This document shows, one piece after another, positions 11,225 to 21,369 of a stretch of DNA of 64,000 bases (within the stretch, counting starts at the first letter, position 1; the number at the start of each line of letters is the position of its first letter). This stretch comes from Azorinus chamasolen (lineage: Eukaryota; Mollusca; Bivalvia; Cardiida; Solecurtidae). Under the pieces are notes generated by a model. It searched no databases. It was given only the letters and a program-made list of their open reading frames with translations, and was not told the DNA's origin. Where the stretch lies: positions 40,684,192-40,748,191 of the forward strand of contig OY755251.1 in NCBI GenBank assembly GCA_963576725.1, written 5' to 3'. The position numbers and the translations under genes were made by a program.

Positions 11225-12721
11225 CTACCCATTTTCATAGGGGCTACTCAATACATTTAAACAAAATGAGCCAACAATTTTATGGCAAACTGAGATTAAG
11301 TCAGGTTGCAGAAAGTGGCGTAGTCCAGATAACAGATGCACAATTTGCAGACGAGGAGCATATGAAATTATTTTCAGATATACTTCCTTACCGAATATAT
11401 GATAAATATTCGTCCACAATCTGCTTCTTGCACTTAACGTACATTCACAGTAAAAAACTATATGTAGAGTGCATTCATCTGTTAATTTATCACACCGTTT
11501 GCATCTAGATACGAACGGCCTGACAAAGAGTAGATGCATGAGCTTCACCGCCGCTCGTGAAAACTGCAAGAGGGTACGATTAGGTTTACTCAGGAGCCAA
11601 AATTGACAAGGACGAATCTCAGAAAAGGACTGCATTATATGATATTCTGACAGTGTACTGTCCGATAAGACACGAGACTGAACGGATGCCATATGCTTAA
11701 GTTTTATGTTATTATGAACTATCGTCTTCCAAGTAAATTTGGAGGGAAAACAGCCCGTCCTGTAATACCTTTCAAGGATTTCAGCTAGACCATATTTGCC
11801 ACATATTCTATGTAAATCAGGTATAAAACCCTTGACCCTACTGCAAAAATTAAAGTAATAACAAAGTCTGTAGCTGAATAATTTCTTAACAGCACTACAA
11901 TTGTCCAGCCTGCATAATTGACCCAAAAATATCAATTTCCTTTTATCAATCTCAGCCTCAATTGGTAGCATACCCATAGTACTTAAAACGAGATCTGATC
12001 TGGCACTTTTAGGTAGGCCCTGTATAAATTTCAAACAGAATCTATGTGCAATTTCAAGGGTTGAAATGTCATCCTCATTCAGGTCAGACCACAGTTCACA
12101 CCCATACAAGGCTTTTGGGAGTACAATACTTTCATATAAGTGTTTTGCTGAAATGGGGTGAATGCCATTATCACATATGCCATAATTTACTATACTATAA
12201 AAAGTTTTCCTTAACTTACTGGAACAGTCTTGTACTGTTTGTGTCAAGTCTCCATTCTTATTAAATAAAATGCCTAAGTGAGTATATGATCCACTCTCAG
12301 CAACCTTGTCATATCCTAAATTCCAGTTCCTATCGCAATTCGCTCTGCCAGAGAGCTTTTCATTTGTTACTATAACTGCTGATTTACTTGCGTTGTATGT
12401 GTATCTAAATGTACATCGATATTCATAACATAAATCCATTAACCTTTGTAACCCAGATTTCGACAAAGATAGTAAAACCATATCATCCGCTGACGAGGGA
12501 CACGTACAATTAAGATCATACACAGTTAAACCATATTTACTACATACTAATTTATTCATCAAATCGTTTATAAAAAGAAGATATAATTGCGGACTGATAA
12601 CCCCTCCCTGTCTGGTAACCTGTAGAATCGGGAACCAGTCAGAAATATGTCCATTGCTTCTCAATCTACTCTGCATATCCCTGTACAGATTATAAATAGC
12701 TTTATACAGGGGGAATGTCAA
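11225..12721 (-). CDS. LINE ORF2, C-terminal part: RT motifs B and C and zinc-knuckle tail
   Basis: Second half of the LINE reverse transcriptase, shifted in frame relative to 12702-14666. It shows RT motif B (TRQGGVISPQLYLLFINDLM) and motif C (SSADDMVLLS, the ADD catalytic pair, with Ser where Tyr/Phe is usual). A thumb region follows, then a Cys-rich tail CKRCDKLTDECTLHIVFYC typical of LINE C-termini. The part before the annotated start is in the other frame: reading one C fewer in the five-base G run at 12709-12713 (plus strand) joins ...NTNIDIP directly to LYKAIYNLYRD. Together the two frames encode about 1150 residues with no other break, so this copy is close to intact. Confidence 0.8.
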   Translation of the reverse strand: MTFPLYKAIYNLYRDMQSRLRSNGHISDWFPILQVTRQGGVISPQLYLLFINDLMNKLVCSKYGLTVYDLNCTCPSSADDMVLLSLSKSGLQRLMDLCYEYRCTFRYTYNASKSAVIVTNEKLSGRANCDRNWNLGYDKVAESGSYTHLGILFNKNGDLTQTVQDCSSKLRKTFYSIVNYGICDNGIHPISAKHLYESIVLPKALYGCELWSDLNEDDISTLEIAHRFCLKFIQGLPKSARSDLVLSTMGMLPIEAEIDKRKLIFLGQLCRLDNCSAVKKLFSYRLCYYFNFCSRVKGFIPDLHRICGKYGLAEILERYYRTGCFPSKFTWKTIVHNNIKLKHMASVQSRVLSDSTLSEYHIMQSFSEIRPCQFWLLSKPNRTLLQFSRAAVKLMHLLFVRPFVSRCKRCDKLTDECTLHIVFYCECTLSARSRLWTNIYHIFGKEVYLKIISYAPRLQIVHLLSGLRHFLQPDLISVCHKIVGSFCLNVLSSPYENG

Positions 12722-14666
12722 TATTCGTGTTATATAGTTTTACCATGAGCGCTTCATGGCACACTCTGTCAAAAGCTTGACGAACGTCTAAGAAACAAGT
12801 ATACAATTTACTCCCATTTTCGCTCACATAATTACAAGCTTCTCTGAAAAGAAATGATGTCATAAGACATCCCATGCCCTCTCTAAACCCGCCCTGGAGA
12901 TCGTTTACTATGCTATTGCAGGATTTCATGCGAGACAGTATAACGGACTCGTAGAGCTTCAACACAACAGATGAAAGAGTGATTGCCCTATAATTGTTTG
13001 GATCATTGTGAGACTTCTTCCCACCTTTATGTAATACAATAACATCCCCTTTCTTCATGTCTACAGGACAGTAAGAAATTTTTAACATTGCACTAAACAG
13101 TTTTGCACAGCTTCTATACATAAGGTCACCACCGAATTTAAATTTTTCGTAAAAACATCCGTCTGGCCCACAGGCTTTGTTTCTCTTAGCCTTATGGCAT
13201 GCATTTCTCACCTCATCTATCGAAACTGTAGTTTCACTTTCGCTAAAAGTCAATGTCGAAACATAATCATTAATACTATTTATCTCTTCATTTATTTCAG
13301 TTTTATAAGAATCGTCAAAATTTACCTTTATAGTAGGTGTATATAATTCCCTGAAATACTGAGCCCATTTATCATTAATCGATATCGGATCTCTATATAC
13401 AATATCATTAAATACCAACTCATTTCCTACAGTAGAACGTGATTTAGACTGACGGCGTTTTAAAAACTTCCAGAATAACTTTGAATCTATGTCAGCATAT
13501 CTGTCTATTTCTTCATGCAACTTTGATATATACTGCAGTACCTTTCTACGGTGAATCTTTCTCAACGCGCGTTTGGCATCTTTATATTCTGCGTAAGTCA
13601 CGTGCTCTTTGCCACGTGGTTTACCACTAAGGATCCACTGGCGGCGCTTGGCCTTTGACTCCTTACTAGCAGACTTCAATTCATCGTCCCAATATGGTTT
13701 TAAAAAGTGTCTAAACTTTGACCTCGGAAAACAGGTTATGTTGCCAGAATTAACCAGAGACACAATAGAATCGTAAAGATGACTAATTTGAGAGGTGTCC
13801 ACAATGTCCTTACTCAGTTCAGAGGCAAAACTATCATTATCAAGCAAAAATAATTGATATTTATCAATATGCTCCTGTGTTACCCTTTGCCAATTTATAT
13901 ACAATGATTCATCATTGCCCGATGGTGCAAAATTAACATCAGGTATTCTTACTGTACATACTATCGGACGGTGGCTAGATACATTTAATGCACTATCATC
14001 AGGTATACTGCAGCTCAAACCTAAATCAATTTTCTCATGGGGTAATAGTACATGATCAATGACGGAGCTGACGTTGCCATTATAGCTAAAATTAGTGCTC
14101 GCACTACCCAGCAGGGTGGCGTTAAGAGATATTATATTATTTCTATCCAACATTTCAGAAAAATGTAAGTTACGTTTGGTCTTTGTATTGACCGTTGCAT
14201 TAATGTCACCCATAATACACACACGCCCTTTCTGGCTGAAGCTAAAGAACAAGTTCTCTATTCTGTCAACGTAACCTTTGAAAACATCTATACGATGGTT
14301 AACGCACGGTAAGTAAATTTGAAATAAATACACAATATTTTCAGGGTTAAATAGAATCTGAATTCCAATAATTCTATCATCATCCAGGTCAAGTGGAGTG
14401 ATTATATCATTCAACGTGCGTTTCCATAACATGCACACTCCGCCTTTACCAACTCTCCTGTTACTAGGTAATGATAAGCTATAATCCGACACTGCATGAC
14501 TACAGTACATGTTATCTATGGAGTTTAAAAAGTTAAGATCTTGTTCATATAGCCAGTGCTCAGCAATACCACATACATCAATATTACGTTGATATAAGGC
14601 ATTACACAAATAAGACGAGCTCGACATGATACCAGTCGCATTCCAAGTCATAAGGTTAAAGTTCAT
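12702..14666 (-). CDS. LINE ORF2, N-terminal part: AP-like endonuclease and RT fingers/motif A
   Basis: 654-residue frame. Residues about 1-230 are an AP-type endonuclease: MTWNATG (Asn), GIAEHW (Glu), MGDINAT (Asp/Asn) and VIDHVLLP. The final motif is SSHRPIV where SDH is usual; the His is kept but the Asp is Ser. A Lys/Arg-rich linker (KRRQW, KRALRKIHRRK) follows. The RT begins with ACGPDGCFYEKFKFG and DVIVLHKGGKKSHNDPNNYR, with motif A at FLDVRQAFDRV. The endonuclease cleaves the target and the RT copies the element's RNA (target-primed reverse transcription). It ends at a stop (12702) created by an apparent one-base insertion in a C run. The clade is inferred from motif style. Confidence 0.85.
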   Translation of the reverse strand: MNFNLMTWNATGIMSSSSYLCNALYQRNIDVCGIAEHWLYEQDLNFLNSIDNMYCSHAVSDYSLSLPSNRRVGKGGVCMLWKRTLNDIITPLDLDDDRIIGIQILFNPENIVYLFQIYLPCVNHRIDVFKGYVDRIENLFFSFSQKGRVCIMGDINATVNTKTKRNLHFSEMLDRNNIISLNATLLGSASTNFSYNGNVSSVIDHVLLPHEKIDLGLSCSIPDDSALNVSSHRPIVCTVRIPDVNFAPSGNDESLYINWQRVTQEHIDKYQLFLLDNDSFASELSKDIVDTSQISHLYDSIVSLVNSGNITCFPRSKFRHFLKPYWDDELKSASKESKAKRRQWILSGKPRGKEHVTYAEYKDAKRALRKIHRRKVLQYISKLHEEIDRYADIDSKLFWKFLKRRQSKSRSTVGNELVFNDIVYRDPISINDKWAQYFRELYTPTIKVNFDDSYKTEINEEINSINDYVSTLTFSESETTVSIDEVRNACHKAKRNKACGPDGCFYEKFKFGGDLMYRSCAKLFSAMLKISYCPVDMKKGDVIVLHKGGKKSHNDPNNYRAITLSSVVLKLYESVILSRMKSCNSIVNDLQGGFREGMGCLMTSFLFREACNYVSENGSKLYTCFLDVRQAFDRVCHEALMVKLYNTNIDIPPV

Positions 14667-14684
14667 TACAGTATAGGGTCTGGT

Positions 14685-15930
14685 TTACACAAGAGAAATG
14701 CGACCTATACACCCCTGAACAAAACAAGAGTTAATGCATGTACATACAACACAATATATAACAGAATACATGAAGTTCCGGTAAATGTTTACACACACAA
14801 ACACCCGAAAGCTGTTCCTAGCATGACCGACATCTACCAGCAGTTTGGATCTGCATCGGGTTACCCACAACGAGCCAACCGACCTAGATCCACACTGACT
14901 ATATAAAATATACGAAGTATAACAAAGGACAGGCATACCCGGAAGATATCCAAACATATACTTCACGAGAAGAGCCGCCATTACATCAGTTACCCACAAA
15001 CAGTATAGATCCAGATCGAATGGCGGAAATGAACCACCCGGTCTGGATCCACAGTTGCCATATTTATCTAGAAAACTGTACCCATCATAGAGCTTAACGA
15101 TACCATTTGCTTGCTTATCCAAACGACTAATAACATCACATCTGTTATATAATACCACTCTGTATCCAGATCGGACGAGGCATACTGAGCTATCCGGTCT
15201 AGATCCATGCTGACTACACGTACATGTATACATGCATACATTTCGAAGCAAAACAACGTACATGTAGTGAACACTTAAATACATAAAAATCGCAAACGTA
15301 CCAACACGCCTGCCTTCCACAAACAGCATAGACCCAGACTGAACGACGCCCATTGAGTCACCAGATCTAGATTCAGACTGTCTACACATGTTACACTTGA
15401 TCCCACAATGAAGCACAACAAAACTCACGAGACCTCTACTGCCATCTAAATAAATAAGCATCCATAAAGCAGTAAGAACACAGGTATCAACCACAAACAG
15501 TATAGATCCAGACTGAGCGACACCTAATGGGCCACCCGGTCTGTATTCATACTGGCTAGATGTATCTATACACGTGCACCCATCACGAATCCCCGAAAAA
15601 TGCACGTGCCACCGGCAGACATGCGAATACATACACAACTGAATAGCAGTACATCTGTCAAATACCAACAGTAAAGATCTATATCGGCCGACGCGTTGTG
15701 AGCCACTCGATCTATATCCATACTGAGTGTTAACACACAAACGTCCATTCCAAATCAGACAATAATGCACGGCGTTTCGAAAAACACTCGCACACAAACG
15801 CAATAATATAGTAGATAAACCCTCACTATACTCGTTATCCACTAAAAGTACAGATCCAGATCGGCTGACATGTACTGAATCAGTCAACCCAGACCCATAC
15901 ATGTCATAGAGAAACATACCCATATCAAAT
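14685..15930 (-). repeat. Inter-ORF tandem hairpin array of the LINE, with a long open frame
   Basis: Seven degenerate units spaced about 165 bp (near 14845, 14998, 15160, 15327, 15492, 15660, 15840). Each contains AAACAGTATAGATCCAGAYY on one side and GGTCTRGATCCAYACTG on the other, an imperfect hairpin resembling the dispersed HP1 core. A 412-codon minus-strand frame (14685-15923) is open across nearly all of it, with repeated SRSG..GVxQSGSMLFV-like segments and many Cys/Tyr. The unit is not an exact multiple of 3 and no known domain is visible, so I treat it as repeat DNA with a by-product frame. A real accessory protein is not excluded. Confidence 0.65.
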
Positions 15931-15991
15931 ATACCTTTCAGGTGTTACAGTCGTATTACGAAAGTAATTATTCACATACAAGGGCAGTGAC

Positions 15992-16615
15992 CTAGTCTAC
16001 ATCCGACGATAACGCCGAAAATCTATTATGCGACCGATACTGGTCGTTCTGTTCATCGGGGCTGTAGCGCTTACCGTTATAGTCGCCACTGTCATGCACG
16101 TGATCGTGACGATAGTTTCGACCATAACCGTCACTGTACTGACTTACTGACCGCTTGTGCTGGTTGTGCGTGACCCATGGTCTACACGTAATAAAGCGAT
16201 GCCAGAAATTTGGGTCTTCTACCAAACAGGCACTCGCATTGTCAAATAAATTTAGACGAATGGTAGCAGTATTGTACTTCCAATTCCGGAAGACAGTCAC
16301 TTTGGACACACTCGGCCCTTTGTCCGAAACAAACATCTTTATTTCTTGCTCAGATATCGATGGCAAGAACCCTCCTAAATATAAGCGTTTCGTCCTACGC
16401 CTTTTCACATGTGAGAAGATATCGTGATCTGAGTCACGGGGGTCCGCCATTCTGGTTTCGCGAGCGCCTTTCGCAGTCGAAATCCGTTGCCCGTTACATC
16501 CATACCTATTTTCCCTCAGAAGCGTGCTTCTGTAAGGATACACCCCACCGGATTTCGAGTCCGAACGGTCTCCCGACGACATATTTAATATCGATAACCC
16601 ATTTTTTGATTCCAT
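15992..16615 (-). CDS. LINE ORF1, RRM-like RNA-binding protein
   Basis: 207 residues. The N-terminal 70 are basic and Ser-rich. Residues about 75-145 look like a single RRM-type fold: KRLYLGGFLPSISEQEIKMF (RNP2-like strand plus helix 1), then SVSKVTVFRNWKYNTATIRL (RNP1-like position), then a second helix and strand ending FITCRPWVT. The C-terminal 55 residues are rich in Tyr, Asp, His and Arg. Such ORF1 proteins coat the element RNA. It lies 5' of ORF2 on the same strand, about 1.3 kb away, with the hairpin array between. The start ATG at 16615 abuts the Penelope-like sequence; an upstream start may have been lost. Confidence 0.7.
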   Translation of the reverse strand: MESKNGLSILNMSSGDRSDSKSGGVYPYRSTLLRENRYGCNGQRISTAKGARETRMADPRDSDHDIFSHVKRRRTKRLYLGGFLPSISEQEIKMFVSDKGPSVSKVTVFRNWKYNTATIRLNLFDNASACLVEDPNFWHRFITCRPWVTHNQHKRSVSQYSDGYGRNYRHDHVHDSGDYNGKRYSPDEQNDQYRSHNRFSALSSDVD

Positions 16616-17340
16616 GGTAACCTCAATCTACCCTAAAGAGCTTAAGCTAAATAAAGCAAATAGTTCTGACATATCTGCGGCCTTTTTAGATTTAAATTTA
16701 TCAGTAAGCAATGGAAACATTTCTTCTGGAATTTATGACAAAAGGGATGAGTTTAATTTTAAAATAGTTAACTATCCTCATTTGGATGGTGATATTCCCC
16801 GTGCTACATGTTATGGCGTATACATTTCTCAGCTTATTCGTTTTGCTAGAGCTTGTTCTTCTTTTGATGATTTTAACAATCGCAACCTTATTATCACTGA
16901 AAAACTACTAAATCAGGGCTACAGATATGACAAAATTTTACCACCGTAATGTTCTACTCATCAGCAAATACAATTGTAATTTACGCACTTTTCTAAAGTT
17001 AGGTATTTCACATCCGGAGTTTTACGGTGATGTTATTTACTTTGAAAAATTATTGGACACACATATTTTGATACTTTGTTTGTCAAACGTATAAAACAAT
17101 TCATTAAAAAGGGCTATGACTCCCTCTATATTGCAGAACACTACATGCTTGGTGGTCGATCCATTTACATTTGGCCATTATGCTTCCCTCTTTGCTTGTG
17201 CGACGATAGAAAAGACTTAAAACTCTATGAATATTTCCTCTTAAACCCATTTACGGAGGGAGGAAATTGGATATTTGTGTTTTGCCAGTTCTGTCGTACC
17301 CCAAATGACTTCTCCACAGTTACTCTAGCCTCTGAATAGT
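16614..17340 (+). pseudogene. Penelope/Neptune-like retroelement ORF, C-terminal fragment
   Basis: The downstream half of the ORF interrupted by the LINE. The frame 16614-16949 reads SIYPKELKLNKANSSD, AAFLDLNLSVSNGNI, SSGIYDKRDEFNFKIVNYPH, GVYISQLIRFARACSSF and EKLLNQGYRYDKIL, the conserved block after the RT YLDD box. After a frameshift follow FLKLGISHPEFYGDVIYF and, after another, VKRIKQFIKKGYDSL (17070-17120). This C-terminal tail of the family continues in broken frames to about 17335. At least two frameshifts make it non-functional. Confidence 0.75.
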
Positions 17341-17900
17341 CATCGAGTACATGTCTACGATGTCAAGTTTATTCTTTTTCAAATAAAACAGTTATACATA
17401 TTTAGTATCCCCTTGTATTTATATTTTCTTGCGATTTATCTTTTTAAAAAAAATCGGTGTAGAAATGTTTCATATATTTTTCCCGTACATTTAAATTATG
17501 ACGTCATTTAAATGATGACGTCGCATGTTCACTTCTTCCGTTTATTTTAAAATCATTTGGTCTTGGCAGACATCGTTATTCATGTTGTGAAGTTGTCTGG
17601 AGGGGGAATTTTATTTACATTTTGACTTTGGTGAAAGTGGGATAAGAGCGAGGTTAGGTACCCGTAAACCAGGTTTAAGCCCCCAGTAGCCGTTTTTGGC
17701 TACTGACAGTTCCAATGCGGTACTCCTGCTTTCAGCCTATGGTCTACTTTGTTGTTTAATATGCTTAATATTTAATGGTTTTCGTCTTGATATGCGTCCT
17801 GTTATGTCTTGTTTGATGATGTTTGGTGCGGGGTCATTTTGTATGTGGCTCTGCCAGTTTGACTATTTTTCCATATTTACTTTGGTCCGCCTTCTGTCAC
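17341..17900 (+). mobile_element. 3' tail of the Penelope-like retroelement
   Basis: Non-coding sequence following the ORF. It contains the tail signature: GTAAACCAGGTTTAAGCCCC, an AGTAGCC/GGCTACT hairpin (about 17684-17705), CTGACAGTTCCAATGCGGTA, and an end resembling TTTGACTATTTTTCCAT. The same tail recurs at 18470-18700, 18828-19117, 20538-21160, 33197-33490 and 40000-40220. Confidence 0.6.
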
Positions 17901-18049
17901 TTTTCATGTAACTTTGACATATCGTATAGACAATTTGATCTAAAATAATATTTATTTCTTGATATTCTTTTAAACTGGATTTTATACCCGACTATCAGTT
18001 CAAACATGTTAAAACGTATACAGAAACCTTGATTTCTAGATTATTATTT

Positions 18050-18720
18050 TTTTTTTTAAAAATCATTAAAAAGGGATATGATCCTATAGTACTACAACAT
18101 ACTGTATGTTTGGTTGTCAATCCTTTTATAGTTGGCAATCACGCTGGCTTCTTTGTTTGCATGCCGACAAGAAAGATTTAGCACTCTATGAAGGCGACCT
18201 CTTAAATCCAGAAACGGAAGGAGATCGTCGGATATCTGTACTATTTCGTTTTTGTCGTATCCTTTATTACTTTTCTACAGTTACTGTGTTTGCAGCTCAA
18301 TCATTGAGTACACTAGCGATAGGTGGATACAGTTTGTTCACTTAAATGTTTTCGTTATACATGCACTTTACCTCTGTATTTGCCATCACGGTTGTTGTAT
18401 ATTAGTGGGAGAGGAGATACGTTTATTTACACTGTTTGTCTTTTAGGGTGGGGATGGAAAAAGTGTGAGGATGGGCGCCCAAAAACCGGTTTAACCCCCC
18501 CCCCGTGACTTTTGTCACTGACCGTTCCAAGGCGGTACTTCCATCTTCCCCTATTGTATGTTTGTTTTATCTTTGTGCGTCTCTTGATGTTCTTATAGTT
18601 ATGTACATTTGCTGTTTCCTTGTGTTGCTGTTCGGGCGGCTGTTTGTTCTGTATGTGGTGTTTCCTGCATGACTCATTTTTGTACCTTTTGTATTTCATT
18701 CCAAAATATATCTAGGTAAG
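18050..18720 (+). mobile_element. Second, 5'-truncated copy of the Penelope-like 3' end
   Basis: ATTAAAAAGGGATATGATCC at 18065 repeats, with changes, the segment at 17100 (IKKGYD...). Downstream it reads QHTVCLVVNPFIVGNHAGFF, a better-preserved version of the family C-terminus. It is followed by the tail (GGGCGCCCAAAAACCGGTTT, a GTGACTTTTGTCAC hairpin near 18505, GACCGTTCCAAGGCGGTACT). The copy ends near 18700 where LINE sequence begins. Confidence 0.6.
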
Positions 18721-18827
18721 AGCAATAAGTAAAGAAATGTTCCAATGTTTCAAGTGAATTGCAATGTTTACAAAGAGGAGATTCGATTTAAAAAAAGATT
18801 TTCGTTTGTTGGAACTATTCTTTGAAT

Positions 18828-19117
18828 AAATGGAAAAGTAGTAAAGTCAAGCAGGCAAAGCCACATGCAAGACGCAACCACCACCAAAACACCGATAGAC
18901 AGCATGACACACACACACACACAACCACACACCCAAACGCACACACACACACACACACACACGAAATGAACACAGAAAACACCAAAAGACACACAAGAAC
19001 CAGGTACAAACGTTCCACACATGAACAAATCACAAGAACAAAGACGCAAGGCAAACAAAAGGAAGGGTGACAAAGAGAGTACCGCCTTGGCACGGCCAGT
19101 AACAAAAACACCACTGG
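18828..19117 (-). mobile_element. Retroelement 3'-tail insertion with 7 bp target duplication
   Basis: A 290 bp tail copy (minus orientation) with ends TTTTCCATT and CCAGTGGTGTTTTTG and an internal CA-rich microsatellite. It is flanked by TTTGAAT at 18821-18827 and 19118-19124. Removing it rejoins the LINE protein ...IKQLKFK to RIVPTNENLF, with a one-base frame slip. The 5' end falls inside the tail hairpin, so this is a short 5'-truncated retrotransposed copy. Frames at 18768-19073, 18815-19378 and 18822-19070 are artefacts of this junction and the microsatellite. Confidence 0.8.
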
Positions 19118-20537
19118 TTTGAATTTCAATTGTTTTATTTTATTGTCAACCAAAACCTTGTTTATCAAAACATATAGCGAACACCAATTAATTTCCCGAT
19201 CGAAAGTTGTTTCCCAGAATGTATGTATGTAAAGAGGTTGGACGTTGTCTTTAATTAGTATTTGCTTTATGTCTTTATTGTTTAATTTACCAATATTTAA
19301 GTTTTTACCAAACATGTTTTGATTATCTGTCTTTACTAGCGAATTGATTGAAGCATCAGTTTTCAATATCTGTTTCAAACTGTTTGGAATGCTTAATTTT
19401 TATTTAGTTATTTCCGATATCCAGTTTGTTTTATTTTGAATCCTGTTTATTAATATTTCATTTATATCACCATTTTGCTGACTATGTCACTTATAAAGAT
19501 TAATCCTGGTTTTACCCATGATTTTAAAACTAAACATTTCCTTTCATATATTTAAAATGGTTACCCTAAATGACTTGAGTTCTGACATCATAGAACACAT
19601 TTGGTTCTGAGATTTCATTGATGTCGTTTAATGCGACAAAATATCTTGAAATATTTTTTATAAAATGTTGGCATCTTATATTTTATGGAGGGAAAGGATT
19701 TTATAGAATCGATTTTCATTTTGAATATCAGGAGTTTATCCCCGTATTGATTTAAGAAGAACTTCGGAATAGTTTTCCAGTTGGCATCTTCTTTGGAGCA
19801 AAGAGATGTACACCGTAATCCATTTTAGCTTCAAAGTTTTAACATATATTTCGATATCCGGTACTTCAAGTCCTCTATCAAATGTGTTTCCAATTAACGT
19901 GTTTCTTGTAATCTTTTCACTTTTGCTTCCCCATAAAAATGTAAATATCAGTGAGTTAATTTGTTTTATTACTTTATTGGAGTTGGTATATTTTGTATTA
20001 GATAATGCAAATTTTGGTAATATTAGAGATTTGATTACATGTAACGTTATTTTGCCGAATAGTGTAAGGTTTCTTTTGTTTCCAGCTATTAATAAGCTTT
20101 TTGGCAGGATTCTAGTTTCTCGGACCAATTTAGTGTTTCACATTCAAGCTTGTTATTTCCAAAATATGTTCCAAGCGCTTTTACTTTTGAAATATTTATT
20201 TCATTTTGTTGTTTAAGTCTACCAATAAGTAGGCCTTCTGTTTTATTTGTGTTTATTCTGAGTCCTGGGAACTTTCCAAATTCTTCTATAATATTAATAG
20301 CTACCGGGATATCTTTTAAAATTAATGTTGTGTCGTCGGCTAACTGTTATTTTTAGGCAGTGTAGCGAGGTATTGTAATACCACGAATGTCATTGCAATT
20401 TCTAATATTATTTCTGCTATAATAATGAAGAGTAAAGCGACATCCTTGTCTGATACCACGTGATATCCAGCCATTGTTCAATACGGAGGAACATATATCC
20501 TTTTACAATTTTTTTACTCAGCTGATAGTCATTTTTA

Positions 20538-20655
20538 AATGGAAAAGTAGTAAAGTCAAGCAGGCTAAGTCACATACAAGACGCTACCACCACCAAAACA
20601 CCGATAGATAGCATGACACACACACACACACACACACACACAACTACACACCCAA

Positions 20656-20693
<38 letters not shown>

Positions 20694-21160
20694 GTACGCA
20701 AGCACGCGCGCGCGCGAGATGAACACAGAAAACACCAACAAACACACAAGAACTATAGAAAATATTCCACACATGAACAATGTCACAAGCACAAAGACAC
20801 AAGACAAACAACCAAAAGTAAGGGTGACAAAGAGAGTACCGCCTTGGCACGGTCAGTAGCAAAAAAACCACTGGGGTTTAAACCGGTTTACGGACGTCCT
20901 AACCTCACACTTCTCTCAAAGTCACCCTAGCTTTTACAAATAGTGTAAATAAAGGTATCCCCGCCGGACTTAATCACAACATAGAAGACGGTAAACACAT
21001 GACAATATGTAAAGTATAGCATAATAATTGTGAAAATCCGTCAAATATGTACTCAATGACTTTTCTGAAGTCAGAGCACCCGCAGGGAAGCCGTTAAGGG
21101 CACGGCAGAGATAAAGTAATACATGAGTCTGGTAAGCTCATCCCGTATCTGAGTTGAGTA
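20538..21160 (-). mobile_element. Longer retroelement 3'-tail insertion
   Basis: About 620 bp, minus orientation. On the minus strand it begins near ACTCAGATACGGGATGAGCT and includes TAAACCGGTTTAAACCCCAG, the CAGTGG hairpin, GACCGTGCCAAGGCGGTACT and a long CA/TG microsatellite (20613-20700), ending CTTTACTACTTTTCCATTT. LINE RT sequence lies on both sides (FMFEVLNKFG and NDYQLSKKIVKG), but about 40 codons of LINE appear missing. No clear target duplication found. Confidence 0.65.
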
Positions 21161-21369
21161 CACCAAATTTGTTTAAGACTTCAAACATGAAATCCCATTC
21201 AACTGTATCAAAGGCTTTTTTTAAAAATAAGAAATAACATAATACCGCCTATGTTTAGAGTTTCTGAGTATTATATCTTGTATTTGTCTTATATTATAGC
21301 CTATATGTCTATTTTTTATATAACCTTGCTGGTCAAGATTGATAATTTTAGGTAGTACTTTCTGGAGGC

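Larger units (their letters stand above)
10291..16615 (-). mobile_element. CR1/L2-like LINE retrotransposon (~6.3 kb) inserted in the Penelope-like element
   Basis: Minus-strand non-LTR retrotransposon with ORF1 (15992-16615), an inter-ORF repeat region (14685-15930), ORF2 (11225-14666) and a 3' UTR (10291-11224) ending near GGAAATAAAGATTATATG. The Penelope-like ORF reads up to about 10288 on its left and resumes at 16614-16616 on its right, which brackets the insertion. The 5' end coincides with the ORF1 start codon, so the 5' UTR is missing or was replaced. About 60 bp of target ORF (the YLDD region) appears absent at the junction. Confidence 0.8.

Noticed and set aside
14685..15923. A 412-residue Cys/Tyr/Ser-rich protein on the minus strand
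   Set aside because: It coincides with a degenerate hairpin repeat array, has no known domain, and its internal repetition follows the DNA repeat. Kept as a repeat feature and a finding, not as a gene.
16155..16620. Plus-strand frames of 90 and 86 codons
   Set aside because: Antisense shadows of the LINE ORF1.
17657..17720. Hammerhead ribozyme in the Penelope-like tail
   Set aside because: Penelope-like elements can carry hammerheads, so I looked for the CUGANGA...GAAA core. The conserved tail hairpin does not contain it in any of the copies.
18768..19378. Overlapping frames of 101, 187 and 82 codons, apparently membrane or low-complexity proteins
   Set aside because: They cross a junction between a LINE and an inserted retroelement tail and run through a CA/TG microsatellite. 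The same applies to frames at 20565-20930 and 33214-33572.
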